A stretch of 64,000 bases of DNA from CBDDBX01 sp965225955. Lineage in GTDB: Bacteria > Acidobacteriota > Aminicenantia > UBA2199. Numbering within the stretch: the first letter of the stretch is position 1; each line of letters starts with the position of its first letter. The notes under the pieces are model-generated. The model had not been told where the DNA came from, searched no databases, and saw only the letters and a list, made by a program, of their open reading frames with translations. The position numbers and the translations under genes are program-made. Location of the stretch: NCBI GenBank assembly GCA_965225955.1, contig CBDDBX010000018.1, positions 93,663 through 157,662 of the forward strand. Direction: 5' to 3'. This document shows positions 43,200 to 51,226 of the stretch, piece after piece.

Positions 43200-43566
43200 C
43201 TTTAAAAAGTGCAATGTTAGAGGAAGCGAACTTTACAATAGCGTTCTTCTTTTCCTCTACAATTGTTTCCTTTCCCGTAAATTCTTTTTTTAGCTCATCA
43301 ACGAACTTAGCAAATTCAAGTTGCATCATTTCCATTTTCTCCCGCATGTTGAGAATTACCTCAATACCCGCGAGATTCACCCCCATTTCCCTGGTTAAAT
43401 TGAGGATCACTTCCAATCTTTCAAGATCAGCATCAGTATACAATCTTGTATTACCTTTTGAACGGGAAGGAATAAGTAAGCCTTCACGTTCATAAAGCCT
43501 GAGAGTCTGCGGGTGAATATCGTACTTTGTAGCAACAGCCGAAATTAAATAGGTTTTATCTTTCAT
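43186..43566 (-). CDS. hspR: MerR-type heat-shock repressor (HspR-like)
   Basis: A 126-aa protein with an N-terminal MerR-type winged helix (YLISAVATKYDIHPQTLRLYEREGLLIPSRSKGNTRLYTDADLERL) and a coiled-coil C-terminus. The YLISAVA and GNTRLYTDADLERL forms and the lack of metal-binding cysteines are typical of HspR, which represses dnaK/dnaJ-type genes. The ATG at 43566 overlaps the dnaJ end by 11 bases and has AAGG upstream; a longer start at 43605 is less likely. Its place inside the operon allows autoregulation. Confidence 0.87.
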   Translation of the reverse strand: MKDKTYLISAVATKYDIHPQTLRLYEREGLLIPSRSKGNTRLYTDADLERLEVILNLTREMGVNLAGIEVILNMREKMEMMQLEFAKFVDELKKEFTGKETIVEEKKNAIVKFASSNIALFKDGQK

Positions 43567-44674
43567 ATATACCTTCTCTCGGATTATACGGTGCTTTTTT
43601 GTCAATTTTCTGAAGCAGCTTTCTCACCTCAAGATCTTTTATTGAGGGTGGTATTATTCTTATTTCAATAAACATATCACCCTGCTGACCCGATTTTGGA
43701 TTAAGTATCCCCTTACCTCTAATTCTCAATTTTTTACCCGATGCTGTGGATGGAGGAATTTTAACAAGCGCAGTACCATCAAGAGTAGGCACTTCCACCT
43801 TCGCTCCAAGCGCAGCTTCACTGTATGTAACAGGAAGTGTTACAGCCAGATCAAGCCCCTCTCTTTTGAAAAACTGATGAGGGGTTACATTTATAGTTAT
43901 TATCAGATCTCCGGTAGATCCGCCATTTTTACCGGCATTTCCTCTACCACCTATTCTGACTTTTGACTTATCATCAACACCTGCTGGTATTCTTACTTTA
44001 ATTTTGGACACCTTATCGATGCGTCCATCTCCATGACATTCAGAACAGTTCTTACCTGGTATAACACCTGATCCGCCACATGTTGAACATGCAGATGCAA
44101 ATTTCATGAACCCTGTCTGTTTCTGTACTCTTCCTGAACCATCGCAGGAAGGACATGTAACTTTTGAGGATTTAGGATCCACACCTTTACCTTTACATTT
44201 TGGACAGGAAATTTTTCTTACAACCTGAATAGGGGTTTCAATACCTTTGGCAGCATCAAGAAAGCTGAGGGTCATTGAATAACGCAGATCTTCTCCTGCT
44301 ACAGGTTTTTTACTGGTAGCAGAGCTTCTACGCTGACTTCCGCCACCACTGAACCCGCCACCAAAAATAGTTTCAAAAATGTCACCAAAACTGTTAGCTC
44401 CGGTTTTGTTAAAATCAAAACCATCAAAACCGCTTCTGCCTCCATTGTTAAAATTCTGATTTCCCACAGTTCCGAATGTATCGTACTGCTTCCTTTTATC
44501 ACTATCTCTCAGTATTTCGTAAGCTTCTGTTATTTCTTTAAATCTTGCTTCTGCAGTTTTGTCCCCGGGGTTGAGATCCGGATGGTATTTTCTTGCAAGC
44601 TTTCTGTATGCTTTTTTTATATCTGACAGAGTCGCTTTTTTATCTATTCCTAAAATCTTATAGTAATCACTCAT
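43556..44674 (-). CDS. dnaJ: Chaperone DnaJ
   Basis: A 372-aa type I J-protein, co-chaperone of DnaK. The J-domain has HPD at 31-33, then a Gly/Phe/Ser-rich region (about 75-130), four CXXCXGXG zinc motifs (CPKCKGKG, CPSCDGSG, CSTCGGSG, CSECHGDG), and the C-terminal substrate domain. The start at 44674 begins the normal MSDYYKILGI; a longer start at 44710 is not used. First gene of a six-gene operon; no dnaK or grpE is next to it. Confidence 0.93.
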   Translation of the reverse strand: MSDYYKILGIDKKATLSDIKKAYRKLARKYHPDLNPGDKTAEARFKEITEAYEILRDSDKRKQYDTFGTVGNQNFNNGGRSGFDGFDFNKTGANSFGDIFETIFGGGFSGGGSQRRSSATSKKPVAGEDLRYSMTLSFLDAAKGIETPIQVVRKISCPKCKGKGVDPKSSKVTCPSCDGSGRVQKQTGFMKFASACSTCGGSGVIPGKNCSECHGDGRIDKVSKIKVRIPAGVDDKSKVRIGGRGNAGKNGGSTGDLIITINVTPHQFFKREGLDLAVTLPVTYSEAALGAKVEVPTLDGTALVKIPPSTASGKKLRIRGKGILNPKSGQQGDMFIEIRIIPPSIKDLEVRKLLQKIDKKAPYNPREGIYER

Positions 44675-44697
44675 GATAAAAATTTTACTCAACCAAA

Positions 44698-44711
44698 CTT
44701 GAAAAATCAAG
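44698..44711. promoter_or_regulatory. Inverted repeat upstream of dnaJ, possible HspR site
   Basis: CTTGA (44698-44702) and TCAAG (44707-44711) are perfect complements 24-37 bases before the dnaJ ATG. The half-site resembles that of the HAIR element (CTTGAGT...ACTCAAG), but the spacing is four instead of eleven bases and the outer bases differ. Confidence 0.35.
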
Positions 44712-44979
44712 AATTATCGGCATTGTCTTTCCTCTTCTCAATTCCAACCCAACAAATTATTTACCAGTTAATGAAATATTATCATACTTACAGACTACTT
44801 TTCAATAGATCAACAATATAACAGTATATTAACTTAACAGTAACTTTCGCACTGCCTGATTAACCTGATAAGCCTTTGCATAACAGGATTACAGGCTTAT
44901 TGTTTTAAAAAATATATTATGTTAAACTTTCAATCTGAAAGAAAATGGTGTTGGACATTTGTTCAAAGGAGGGCATAAA

Positions 44980-45822
44980 ATGAGTTTAAGAATTCTGGTT
45001 CCACTTGATGGATCAGCATACTCAAAAACTGCTACTGATTTTGCAGTTAACATAGTTAAAGAGAATGGCGGTACTGTAGTAGGTGTTGGTATTATTGATG
45101 TAGAAGAGATTGAAGATTCAACTATAGGCGCAGGAGTAGGGGCCAGTTATTATGCAGAACATCTGGAAAATTTTAAAATAAATGATGCGCTTGAGAAAGT
45201 AAGAAACTTCCTTGGTGAATTTGAAACTACCTGTAAAGACGCAGAAGTTGAATTTGAGAAACACTCTAAATCAGGTTCACCATTTGAACAGATTGTTGAG
45301 CTTGGCAAAACTGCTGATGTAATAATCACAGGAATGAAAACATTTTACCATTTTGCTACTACACCTGAACCAGGGGATACTTTGAAAAAGGTTCTTGAAT
45401 CAGGTGTCTGCCCGGTTTTTGCTGTACCCGCAAAACTACCTGATTCATCAGATAATGTCCTTGTTACTTACGACAGCTCATCTCACTCAGCAAGAGCTAT
45501 GAGGCTCTTTACCAATCTGGGTATTGGAGCTTACAAGAACAGGAAAGTTCACATTCTGAATATTAATGATGATCTTGAAGCATCCGAAAAGATTCTCGAT
45601 GCAGCATCAGATTATATGGAAGCAAAAGGATTTAAAAATATTGAAAAAATAAGAAAAGTTGGAACTCCAAATCAGGAAATTCTTAAGTATGCAAAAGAGA
45701 TCAATGCCTGCACTATTGTTATGGGTGCTTACGGTCAGAGCGGTCTCTCGAGTCTCTTCTTTGGCAGAACAACTCTTCGTATTATTGAAGATGGCACAAT
45801 GCCAATCTTTGCCTACCACTAA
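44980..45822 (+). CDS. Universal stress protein with two Usp domains
   Basis: A 280-aa cytoplasmic protein. The start at 44980 has AAAGGAGG at good spacing; an upstream TTG at 44959 is rejected. Domain 1 starts LRILVPLDGSAYSKTATDFA and domain 2 starts NVLVTYDSSSHSARAMRLF. Only domain 2 shows a clear G-x2-G-x9-G-S/T type ATP site (MGAYGQSGLSSLFFGRTTLRIIE). The gene stands alone, closed by a strong terminator. Role: stress survival, ligand or partner unknown. Confidence 0.9.
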   Translation: MSLRILVPLDGSAYSKTATDFAVNIVKENGGTVVGVGIIDVEEIEDSTIGAGVGASYYAEHLENFKINDALEKVRNFLGEFETTCKDAEVEFEKHSKSGSPFEQIVELGKTADVIITGMKTFYHFATTPEPGDTLKKVLESGVCPVFAVPAKLPDSSDNVLVTYDSSSHSARAMRLFTNLGIGAYKNRKVHILNINDDLEASEKILDAASDYMEAKGFKNIEKIRKVGTPNQEILKYAKEINACTIVMGAYGQSGLSSLFFGRTTLRIIEDGTMPIFAYH

Positions 45823-45846
45823 GAAACAGTCATTAATTAATCATAT

Positions 45847-45875
45847 AAGGGCACGTAAATCGTGCCCTTTTTTTT
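45847..45875 (+). terminator. Strong Rho-independent terminator of the usp gene
   Basis: AAGGGCACG / CGTGCCCTT forms a 9-bp stem with a five-base loop and is followed by an unbroken T run to 45875. Confidence 0.9.
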
Positions 45876-45934
45876 ATAGTAGCTTCACCTTACAGCTTTA
45901 AAATCCTCAGTAACAAGTTGTGCCTCTGATACAA

Positions 45935-45962
45935 AAAACAACCATAGATTAACACAGATTTT
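45935..45962. repeat. Degenerate dispersed intergenic repeat
   Basis: The segment AACAACCATAGATTAACACAG followed by ATTTTTT has the look of a short interspersed repeat; related ACACAGAGATTAAAT-type text occurs at 57186-57200. Family assignment would need genome-wide comparison. Confidence 0.3.
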
Positions 45963-45968
45963 TTACTC

Positions 45969-46250
45969 TTAAAACTCGTGGCTTACGTTTTTCTGAGGCT
46001 GCTCCTGCTTCTTTTTCGGTTTCTTATTAGATGTCTTTTTATTATTAACAGGTTCTTTTTTCTTTTCCTGATATTCAGAAGCAAAAGACTTTGCAGCCAG
46101 CTGCTCTTCCACTTCCCCAAGACTCTCTTTTACAAGAATTTTGTCCCCGGTAATAGTAGTTACCAGCGTTTTTTCACCGTTCTCTATACTTCTTATATAA
46201 TCACTATTCACAAGAACTTCATTACCATCTATTCTGTTTAACACAATCAT
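45969..46250 (-). CDS. FlbD-family flagellar protein with lysine-rich tail
   Basis: A 93-aa protein. Residues 1-55 match the small FlbD family (MIVLNRIDGNEVLVNSDYIRSIE, then GDKILVKESLGEVEEQL), which is normally encoded among flagellar motor genes. The last 35 residues are a lysine/glutamine-rich disordered tail. It begins by ATGA overlap with the end of rnc, with AAGGAG eight bases upstream. Its place away from a flagellar cluster is unusual; it supports a motile organism. Confidence 0.8.
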   Translation of the reverse strand: MIVLNRIDGNEVLVNSDYIRSIENGEKTLVTTITGDKILVKESLGEVEEQLAAKSFASEYQEKKKEPVNNKKTSNKKPKKKQEQPQKNVSHEF

Positions 46251-47002
46251 ATTTTCTGCTCCTTACTATCCTGATCATTCTTTAGGAAAAAGACTTCAGA
46301 AAGCTTTTTATATTCATCATAATCGCTTATTTTTTCAAGAGCCGCAGCTGCAGCTTCCTGCTCTGCCTGCCTCTTATTACGACCAACGCCTTTTCCGATT
46401 TCCCTGCCATCAAGCATTGCAACAGCCTCAAAGACAACATCAGGTGGCTTCCCCTGTTCACTCACAATTTCATATGTGGGAGCAATGTTTCTTGTTTTCT
46501 GAATAACTTCCTGGAGTTCGGATTTGTGATCATTGATTCTTACATCCTTATCCTTTATTTTAGCCAGAAACCCTTTGAAGAAAGGTATAAAAACTGTATA
46601 GGTAACCTTAAAGTTGGAATCCATATACACAGCACCAACAACTGCTTCAAAAAGTGAAGAGACAATCTTCTTGTTGTTACGCCCTCTGTTCTTCTCCTCA
46701 CCCTTTCCCAGAAAAAGATAATCTGACAGTGCGATTGAGTTTGCTGCATCATTAAGAAAATCTGAAGATACCAGATGGGCTTTGAGCTTTGAAAGTTCTC
46801 CTTCCCTTAATCTTTTGAATTTCCGGAAAAGATACTCAGTAACAATAAGATTTACTACTGAGTCCCCCAGAAATTCCAGCTTTTCATTATCTTCCTGCTG
46901 TCTGTCGTGTTTGCCTTCGTTAAATGATCTATGAGTTAAAGCTATTTTTAATAGTTCTCTATTTCTGAAACTGTAACCAAGTTTTTTCTCTAATGTGTCC
47001 AT
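46247..47002 (-). CDS. rnc: Ribonuclease III
   Basis: A 251-aa endonuclease for double-stranded RNA, acting in rRNA and mRNA processing. The family signature NEKLEFLGDSVV is at 39-50, with catalytic acids E43 and D47; SSLFEAVVGAVYMD carries the second acidic pair. The C-terminal dsRNA-binding domain spans about 165-235 (DHKSELQEVIQK...GVGRNKRQAEQEAAAAAL). It begins six bases after the PP2C stop and overlaps the FlbD gene by four bases. Confidence 0.95.
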   Translation of the reverse strand: MDTLEKKLGYSFRNRELLKIALTHRSFNEGKHDRQQEDNEKLEFLGDSVVNLIVTEYLFRKFKRLREGELSKLKAHLVSSDFLNDAANSIALSDYLFLGKGEEKNRGRNNKKIVSSLFEAVVGAVYMDSNFKVTYTVFIPFFKGFLAKIKDKDVRINDHKSELQEVIQKTRNIAPTYEIVSEQGKPPDVVFEAVAMLDGREIGKGVGRNKRQAEQEAAAAALEKISDYDEYKKLSEVFFLKNDQDSKEQKI

Positions 47003-47008
47003 CTAATA

Positions 47009-48928
47009 CTATTTTACCTTAAGAATAATAAATGTCAGATCGTCCTCATTCTCTTTGGAGTTGCCAAATTTAATACTGAAATCCAACAGTTTCGCTTTTA
47101 TTGTTTCAACACTTTCGTTTCTGTTATCTATAAGAATTTTCTTCAGATTATCTGTACCAAGCAGTTCACCCTCTTCATTCATAACTTCTGACAGTCCATC
47201 TGAGAAGAGGAACAGAATATCCCCACTCTGAAAAGGTACTTCAACCTCTTCAATTTTGCGACTGATAAAGTTTGTCATACCAATAGCCATTCCCTGCGGA
47301 AAGAGCTCTACAATCTCCATCCTGCTGTTACAGAAGAAGAGGCCTTTTGTATGACCGGCTCTGGCAAAACGGAAAACTTTCTGCCTGAAATCAAATCTGG
47401 CTACATTCATAGTGATGAAAGTTGAACGGTCAATTGAACCCATTATACTCTCATGGCACTCTACAATCATTCTTGCAGGAGAGTAATCATACCTCTGAAG
47501 GTAGTTAATGATTCCTTTCATTTCTGCCATATAAAATGCTGCGGAAGCTCCATGACCTGATACATCTGCAACCAGTACAGATATGGATTCAGAATCCTCA
47601 TCGCTGAAGTAATCAAAATAGTCACCCGCAATTTCTGTAGCAGGGATATTTGCTGCGGAAATCTCACACTTTTCTGAAGAGAACTGCTCTTCCGGCAGGA
47701 GCCTCAACTGAATGCTACGTGCAATTCTGAGCTCTTCCTCCAGCCTCTGTTTAACCTTCTCTTCCATTAAAAGGCGATCAATACCTGAAGCCATTTCATT
47801 AAAAGATTCCCCAAGGTACTGTAGCTGATCCTTGGATTTCAATCTTACCCTTGCATTGAAATTACCTCTGCGTATATGCTGAATAGCAAGAGTCAGCTGG
47901 CTGACAGCACCTGTAATTACCCTGATAATACTAAAACCAATACCAAAAGATGCAATAATGAAGATCCCGAAGAAAACAACCAGTCCGTATATAATTTTAC
48001 GGGTATCAAATCTCACCTTAAGTGACCCTGGCTCAAATCCTTTGAGCATCTTCATCAGCTTATCAAAGTTTATCTTAAGAAGATATGTGTGCTTTCTCTC
48101 TACAATCTCATCATTCTGCGAATCAAAGTCAAGGAACATATATGGATAAGCCCATGGGAAATTGTTCTCTTCACTGTCACTTTCAACATTGGTCAGCATC
48201 TCTCTGGGATTAACAACATTGAACTGTCCTGTATAGCTGACGTCGTTGATTGAGAAGTAGTCTATAATAGTGGAAAGCTCATCAAGATACTTCTGATTAA
48301 CTTCCATTCCTACCAGAATAGCCATATTATCATTCTGACGCAGGCTACCAATATAGAATTTATTGTCGAGTTTGAAGTGACCTGAAAAATCCAGAATGCG
48401 AAGGTTTGTTATATCCAGATCTTCGGGGTATTTACAGTAGTTTTTAAAAGAGCCATCTACTTTTTCAAAGCAGACTACAATACTGTTGTCTCTTACTCTG
48501 CTCTTATCAAGTGCCTTATATCTTCTGGAGAAATATTTATATCTCTCAACCTGTTCCAGAATAGCCTGCTTATCATTTTTTGAGAGATATCCTGTTGCAG
48601 TACGCTCAAATCCAAGTATTCTGTTATCAATTGCACTTTCTACAATTACGACACCCAGCTGGGCAACAATTATGTAGATCGTAACAAGAAAAAAAGACGC
48701 CAGAAGTACAAGAGGAGTAATTACAAAGAAGATACCTGACAGAAACATTCTGTTACGTATTTTCCACAGGAATTTACTCTTAAGATAGGGGAAAAATTTA
48801 ACCAGCAGAGAAGCTCCGAACCCCCAGAACAGAACCATATATGCAGATGAATCTGTAAAGAAGGCAACTCCTGTCAGAACAGCCAGAATAACAATCAGTA
48901 CATCAATTTTTCCAAATCTCACCCGCAT
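47009..48928 (-). CDS. Membrane PP2C-type (SpoIIE/RsbU) phosphatase with HAMP domain
   Basis: A 639-aa signalling protein. Several N-terminal transmembrane helices (about 10-50 and 65-90) are followed by an extracytoplasmic sensor (about 95-310), another helix (about 312-335), a HAMP domain (about 335-390), a coiled-coil linker and a PP2C/SpoIIE phosphatase (about 415-638). Metal-binding motifs are AGDYFDYF, VADVSGHGASAA and FSDGLSEVMNE. Such enzymes dephosphorylate anti-sigma antagonists in partner-switching pathways; no antagonist or kinase is encoded next to it. First gene of the operon with rnc and flbD. Confidence 0.88.
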   Translation of the reverse strand: MRVRFGKIDVLIVILAVLTGVAFFTDSSAYMVLFWGFGASLLVKFFPYLKSKFLWKIRNRMFLSGIFFVITPLVLLASFFLVTIYIIVAQLGVVIVESAIDNRILGFERTATGYLSKNDKQAILEQVERYKYFSRRYKALDKSRVRDNSIVVCFEKVDGSFKNYCKYPEDLDITNLRILDFSGHFKLDNKFYIGSLRQNDNMAILVGMEVNQKYLDELSTIIDYFSINDVSYTGQFNVVNPREMLTNVESDSEENNFPWAYPYMFLDFDSQNDEIVERKHTYLLKINFDKLMKMLKGFEPGSLKVRFDTRKIIYGLVVFFGIFIIASFGIGFSIIRVITGAVSQLTLAIQHIRRGNFNARVRLKSKDQLQYLGESFNEMASGIDRLLMEEKVKQRLEEELRIARSIQLRLLPEEQFSSEKCEISAANIPATEIAGDYFDYFSDEDSESISVLVADVSGHGASAAFYMAEMKGIINYLQRYDYSPARMIVECHESIMGSIDRSTFITMNVARFDFRQKVFRFARAGHTKGLFFCNSRMEIVELFPQGMAIGMTNFISRKIEEVEVPFQSGDILFLFSDGLSEVMNEEGELLGTDNLKKILIDNRNESVETIKAKLLDFSIKFGNSKENEDDLTFIILKVK

Positions 48929-49006
48929 TTCTAAATTATATTATTAATAGCTTCAAAACACAACAGCCCACCAGCTCTAACTATTTTTCATTATTACACC
49001 CTGAAA

Positions 49007-49035
49007 TTGCCGTATAAGTTTTTCTGGGTTATAAT
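49007..49035 (+). promoter_or_regulatory. Promoter of the phosphohexomutase-uppP operon
   Basis: TTGCCG (49007-49012) and a perfect TATAAT (49030-49035) are 17 bases apart and lie 55 bases before the ATG. Confidence 0.6.
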
Positions 49036-49089
49036 TTCAGAATCCGGCTTATGACTTAATATAAGCCATCTATCTGAATGGAGGAACTA

Positions 49090-50466
49090 ATGAATGAAAT
49101 AAAACAATCTATTTTCAGAGAGTACGATATAAGAGCTATTGCAGAAACAGAGCTGCAGCCAGATGTAGTTGAAAGAATAACTGCTGCTTTTGCTACAGTT
49201 TTCATTAGAAACAACTGTAAAGAGATCGTAATAGGCAGAGATGGCAGACCAAGTTCTCCTGCAATGCGGGAAATAGTCAGCACAACTCTTGCAAAATATG
49301 GTCTGGATGTAATAGATATAGGCCTTGTACCTTCCCCGCTCCTCTATTTTGAAGTATTCAGAAATCACAGAGATGCCGGAATGATGATTACAGCATCTCA
49401 CAATCCTGGTGAATACAATGGCATCAAGTCTATGATGGGACACAACTCCATATTTGCAGATGACCTTCAGGAAATATACAGAATTGCTGTTAGTGGAGAT
49501 TTCCCTGAAGTAACAACCCCAGGCAAAATAACAGAAATAGATATTATTCCTGAATATCTGGAATATATAAAAGAAAACGTTAAACTCAAAAGCAGCCTGA
49601 AAGTTGTTGTTGATGCAGGTAACGGTACTGGTGGCATAACAGCAGGAGACCTATACAGATCAATAGGTGCAGAGGTTACTGAGATCTTTTGTGATGTTGA
49701 CGGCACTTTCCCAAACCACCATCCCGATCCTACAAAAGAGAAAAATCTTCAGGATCTTATAAGAACAGTTAAAGAAACAGGTTCTGATCTGGGTATCGGT
49801 TTTGACGGCGATGCTGACAGAATAGGAGTTGTTGACGCAGAAGGTAATATTCTCTGGGGCGATCAGCTTACTCTGATATTTGCAAAAGATATTCTGCAGA
49901 GAGATCCCGGCGCAACAATTATATCTGAAGTTAAAGCTTCAGAAGTGCTCTATTCAGAAATTGCAAAACACGGTGGCCGCCCGATAATGTGGAAAACCGG
50001 TCACTCTATTATCAAAAAGAAAATTGTTGAAGAGAAAGCTGCCCTTGCAGGAGAGATGAGTGGTCACATATTCTTCTGTGATAAATGGTTCGGTTTTGAT
50101 GATGCTGTTTATGCAGGTGCAAGACTCCTGGAAATTCTAAGTAATACAGGGATGTCTCTGAATGAGCATCTGAAACTGATACCTGTAGCATACAACACTC
50201 CTGAACTGAGAGTAGATACAACAGAAGAAGCAAAATTCAGAATTGTTGAGAAAATCCGTGATCATTTTAAAAAAGATCACGAAGTAATAGATATTGATGG
50301 AGCAAGAATTAAGTTTGCTCACGGATGGGCTCTTGTAAGAGCTTCAAATACCCAGCCATCTCTTGTGGTAAGATTTGAAGCGGATTCAGAAGCAAAGCTT
50401 AAGGAACTGCAGAGTTTTGTAGAACCAATAATTGAGAAAACAAGAGTAGAGTGCGAGAAACAGTAA
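49090..50466 (+). CDS. Phosphomannomutase/phosphoglucomutase
   Basis: A 458-aa alpha-D-phosphohexomutase interconverting hexose 1- and 6-phosphates for surface-sugar synthesis. The start at 49090 is chosen because GGAGG lies five bases upstream; the ATG at 49078 would overlap that site. The phosphoserine loop is TASHNP (S103), the Mg loop DGDADR, the sugar-binding loop GEMSGH, and the phosphate-binding loop RASNTQPS. These fit the ManB/AlgC group, usually active on both mannose and glucose. uppP follows one base after its stop. Confidence 0.92.
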   Translation: MNEIKQSIFREYDIRAIAETELQPDVVERITAAFATVFIRNNCKEIVIGRDGRPSSPAMREIVSTTLAKYGLDVIDIGLVPSPLLYFEVFRNHRDAGMMITASHNPGEYNGIKSMMGHNSIFADDLQEIYRIAVSGDFPEVTTPGKITEIDIIPEYLEYIKENVKLKSSLKVVVDAGNGTGGITAGDLYRSIGAEVTEIFCDVDGTFPNHHPDPTKEKNLQDLIRTVKETGSDLGIGFDGDADRIGVVDAEGNILWGDQLTLIFAKDILQRDPGATIISEVKASEVLYSEIAKHGGRPIMWKTGHSIIKKKIVEEKAALAGEMSGHIFFCDKWFGFDDAVYAGARLLEILSNTGMSLNEHLKLIPVAYNTPELRVDTTEEAKFRIVEKIRDHFKKDHEVIDIDGARIKFAHGWALVRASNTQPSLVVRFEADSEAKLKELQSFVEPIIEKTRVECEKQ

Positions 50467-50467
50467 A

Positions 50468-51226
50468 GTGGCAGAAGTTGTAAAAGTAGTTCTGCTGGCA
50501 TTAATACAGGGAATAACAGAGTTCTTCCCTGTAAGCTCTTCGGGGCATCTGGTAATTTTTCAGAAACTGATGGATCTGAAAATCACTGACGAAATAATGC
50601 TGGATATTTTTCTTCATGCCGGTACCCTGCTATCGGTTTTCATCTTTTTCAGAAAAGATATTAAAGAGCTCATTACGGGATTCAGAAAAAAAGAGAATAC
50701 AGAGTTCATTTCTATGGTAGTTGTTGCATCAATTCCTACAGCAGCAATAGGCCTTTTCTTTAAAAAGCCTCTTGAAAAGCTATTCCATGCTCCTGAAGTA
50801 GCTGGTATAGCCCTGATGGTTACAGGACTTATTCTGATAGCTTCACGTTACCTGAGACTCGTTAAACTCAATCCCTATCTCACAGCTTTTCTGATAGGAA
50901 CCTTTCAGGGGATAGCTATAATACCCGGCTTATCACGATCGGGTCTTACAATAACAATTGCCCTGATACTGCTTATGGGTTATGAGTTCTCCTTCAGATT
51001 CTCGTTTCTCCTGTCAATACCGGCAATTATGGGGGCTACTGTACTTAAACTGAGTGAATTCTCATTTAATGGTGATACTGGTCTTATGCTGGCAGGTTTT
51101 GCTGCGTCTGCTGTTTTTGGCCTCACTTCTCTATGGCTTCTGAAAAAAATAGTATTGAAAGAGACATTTCACTATTTTGCTCCCTACTGCTTTCTGGCAG
51201 GAATAACAACCCTTATAATTTTTTAA
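50468..51226 (+). CDS. uppP: Undecaprenyl-diphosphatase
   Basis: A 252-aa integral membrane enzyme (BacA family, PF02673) that recycles undecaprenyl pyrophosphate to the monophosphate carrier. Both catalytic motifs are present: QGITEFFPVSSSGH (14-27) and PGLSRSGLT (about 152-160). The start is a GTG one base after the phosphohexomutase stop. Its last four bases overlap the convergent kinase gene. Confidence 0.95.
   Translation: MAEVVKVVLLALIQGITEFFPVSSSGHLVIFQKLMDLKITDEIMLDIFLHAGTLLSVFIFFRKDIKELITGFRKKENTEFISMVVVASIPTAAIGLFFKKPLEKLFHAPEVAGIALMVTGLILIASRYLRLVKLNPYLTAFLIGTFQGIAIIPGLSRSGLTITIALILLMGYEFSFRFSFLLSIPAIMGATVLKLSEFSFNGDTGLMLAGFAASAVFGLTSLWLLKKIVLKETFHYFAPYCFLAGITTLIIF

Noticed and set aside
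44698..44711. Canonical HAIR element for HspR
   Set aside because: Only the CTTGA/TCAAG half-sites fit; spacing and outer bases differ from the consensus, so it is kept only as a weak candidate.
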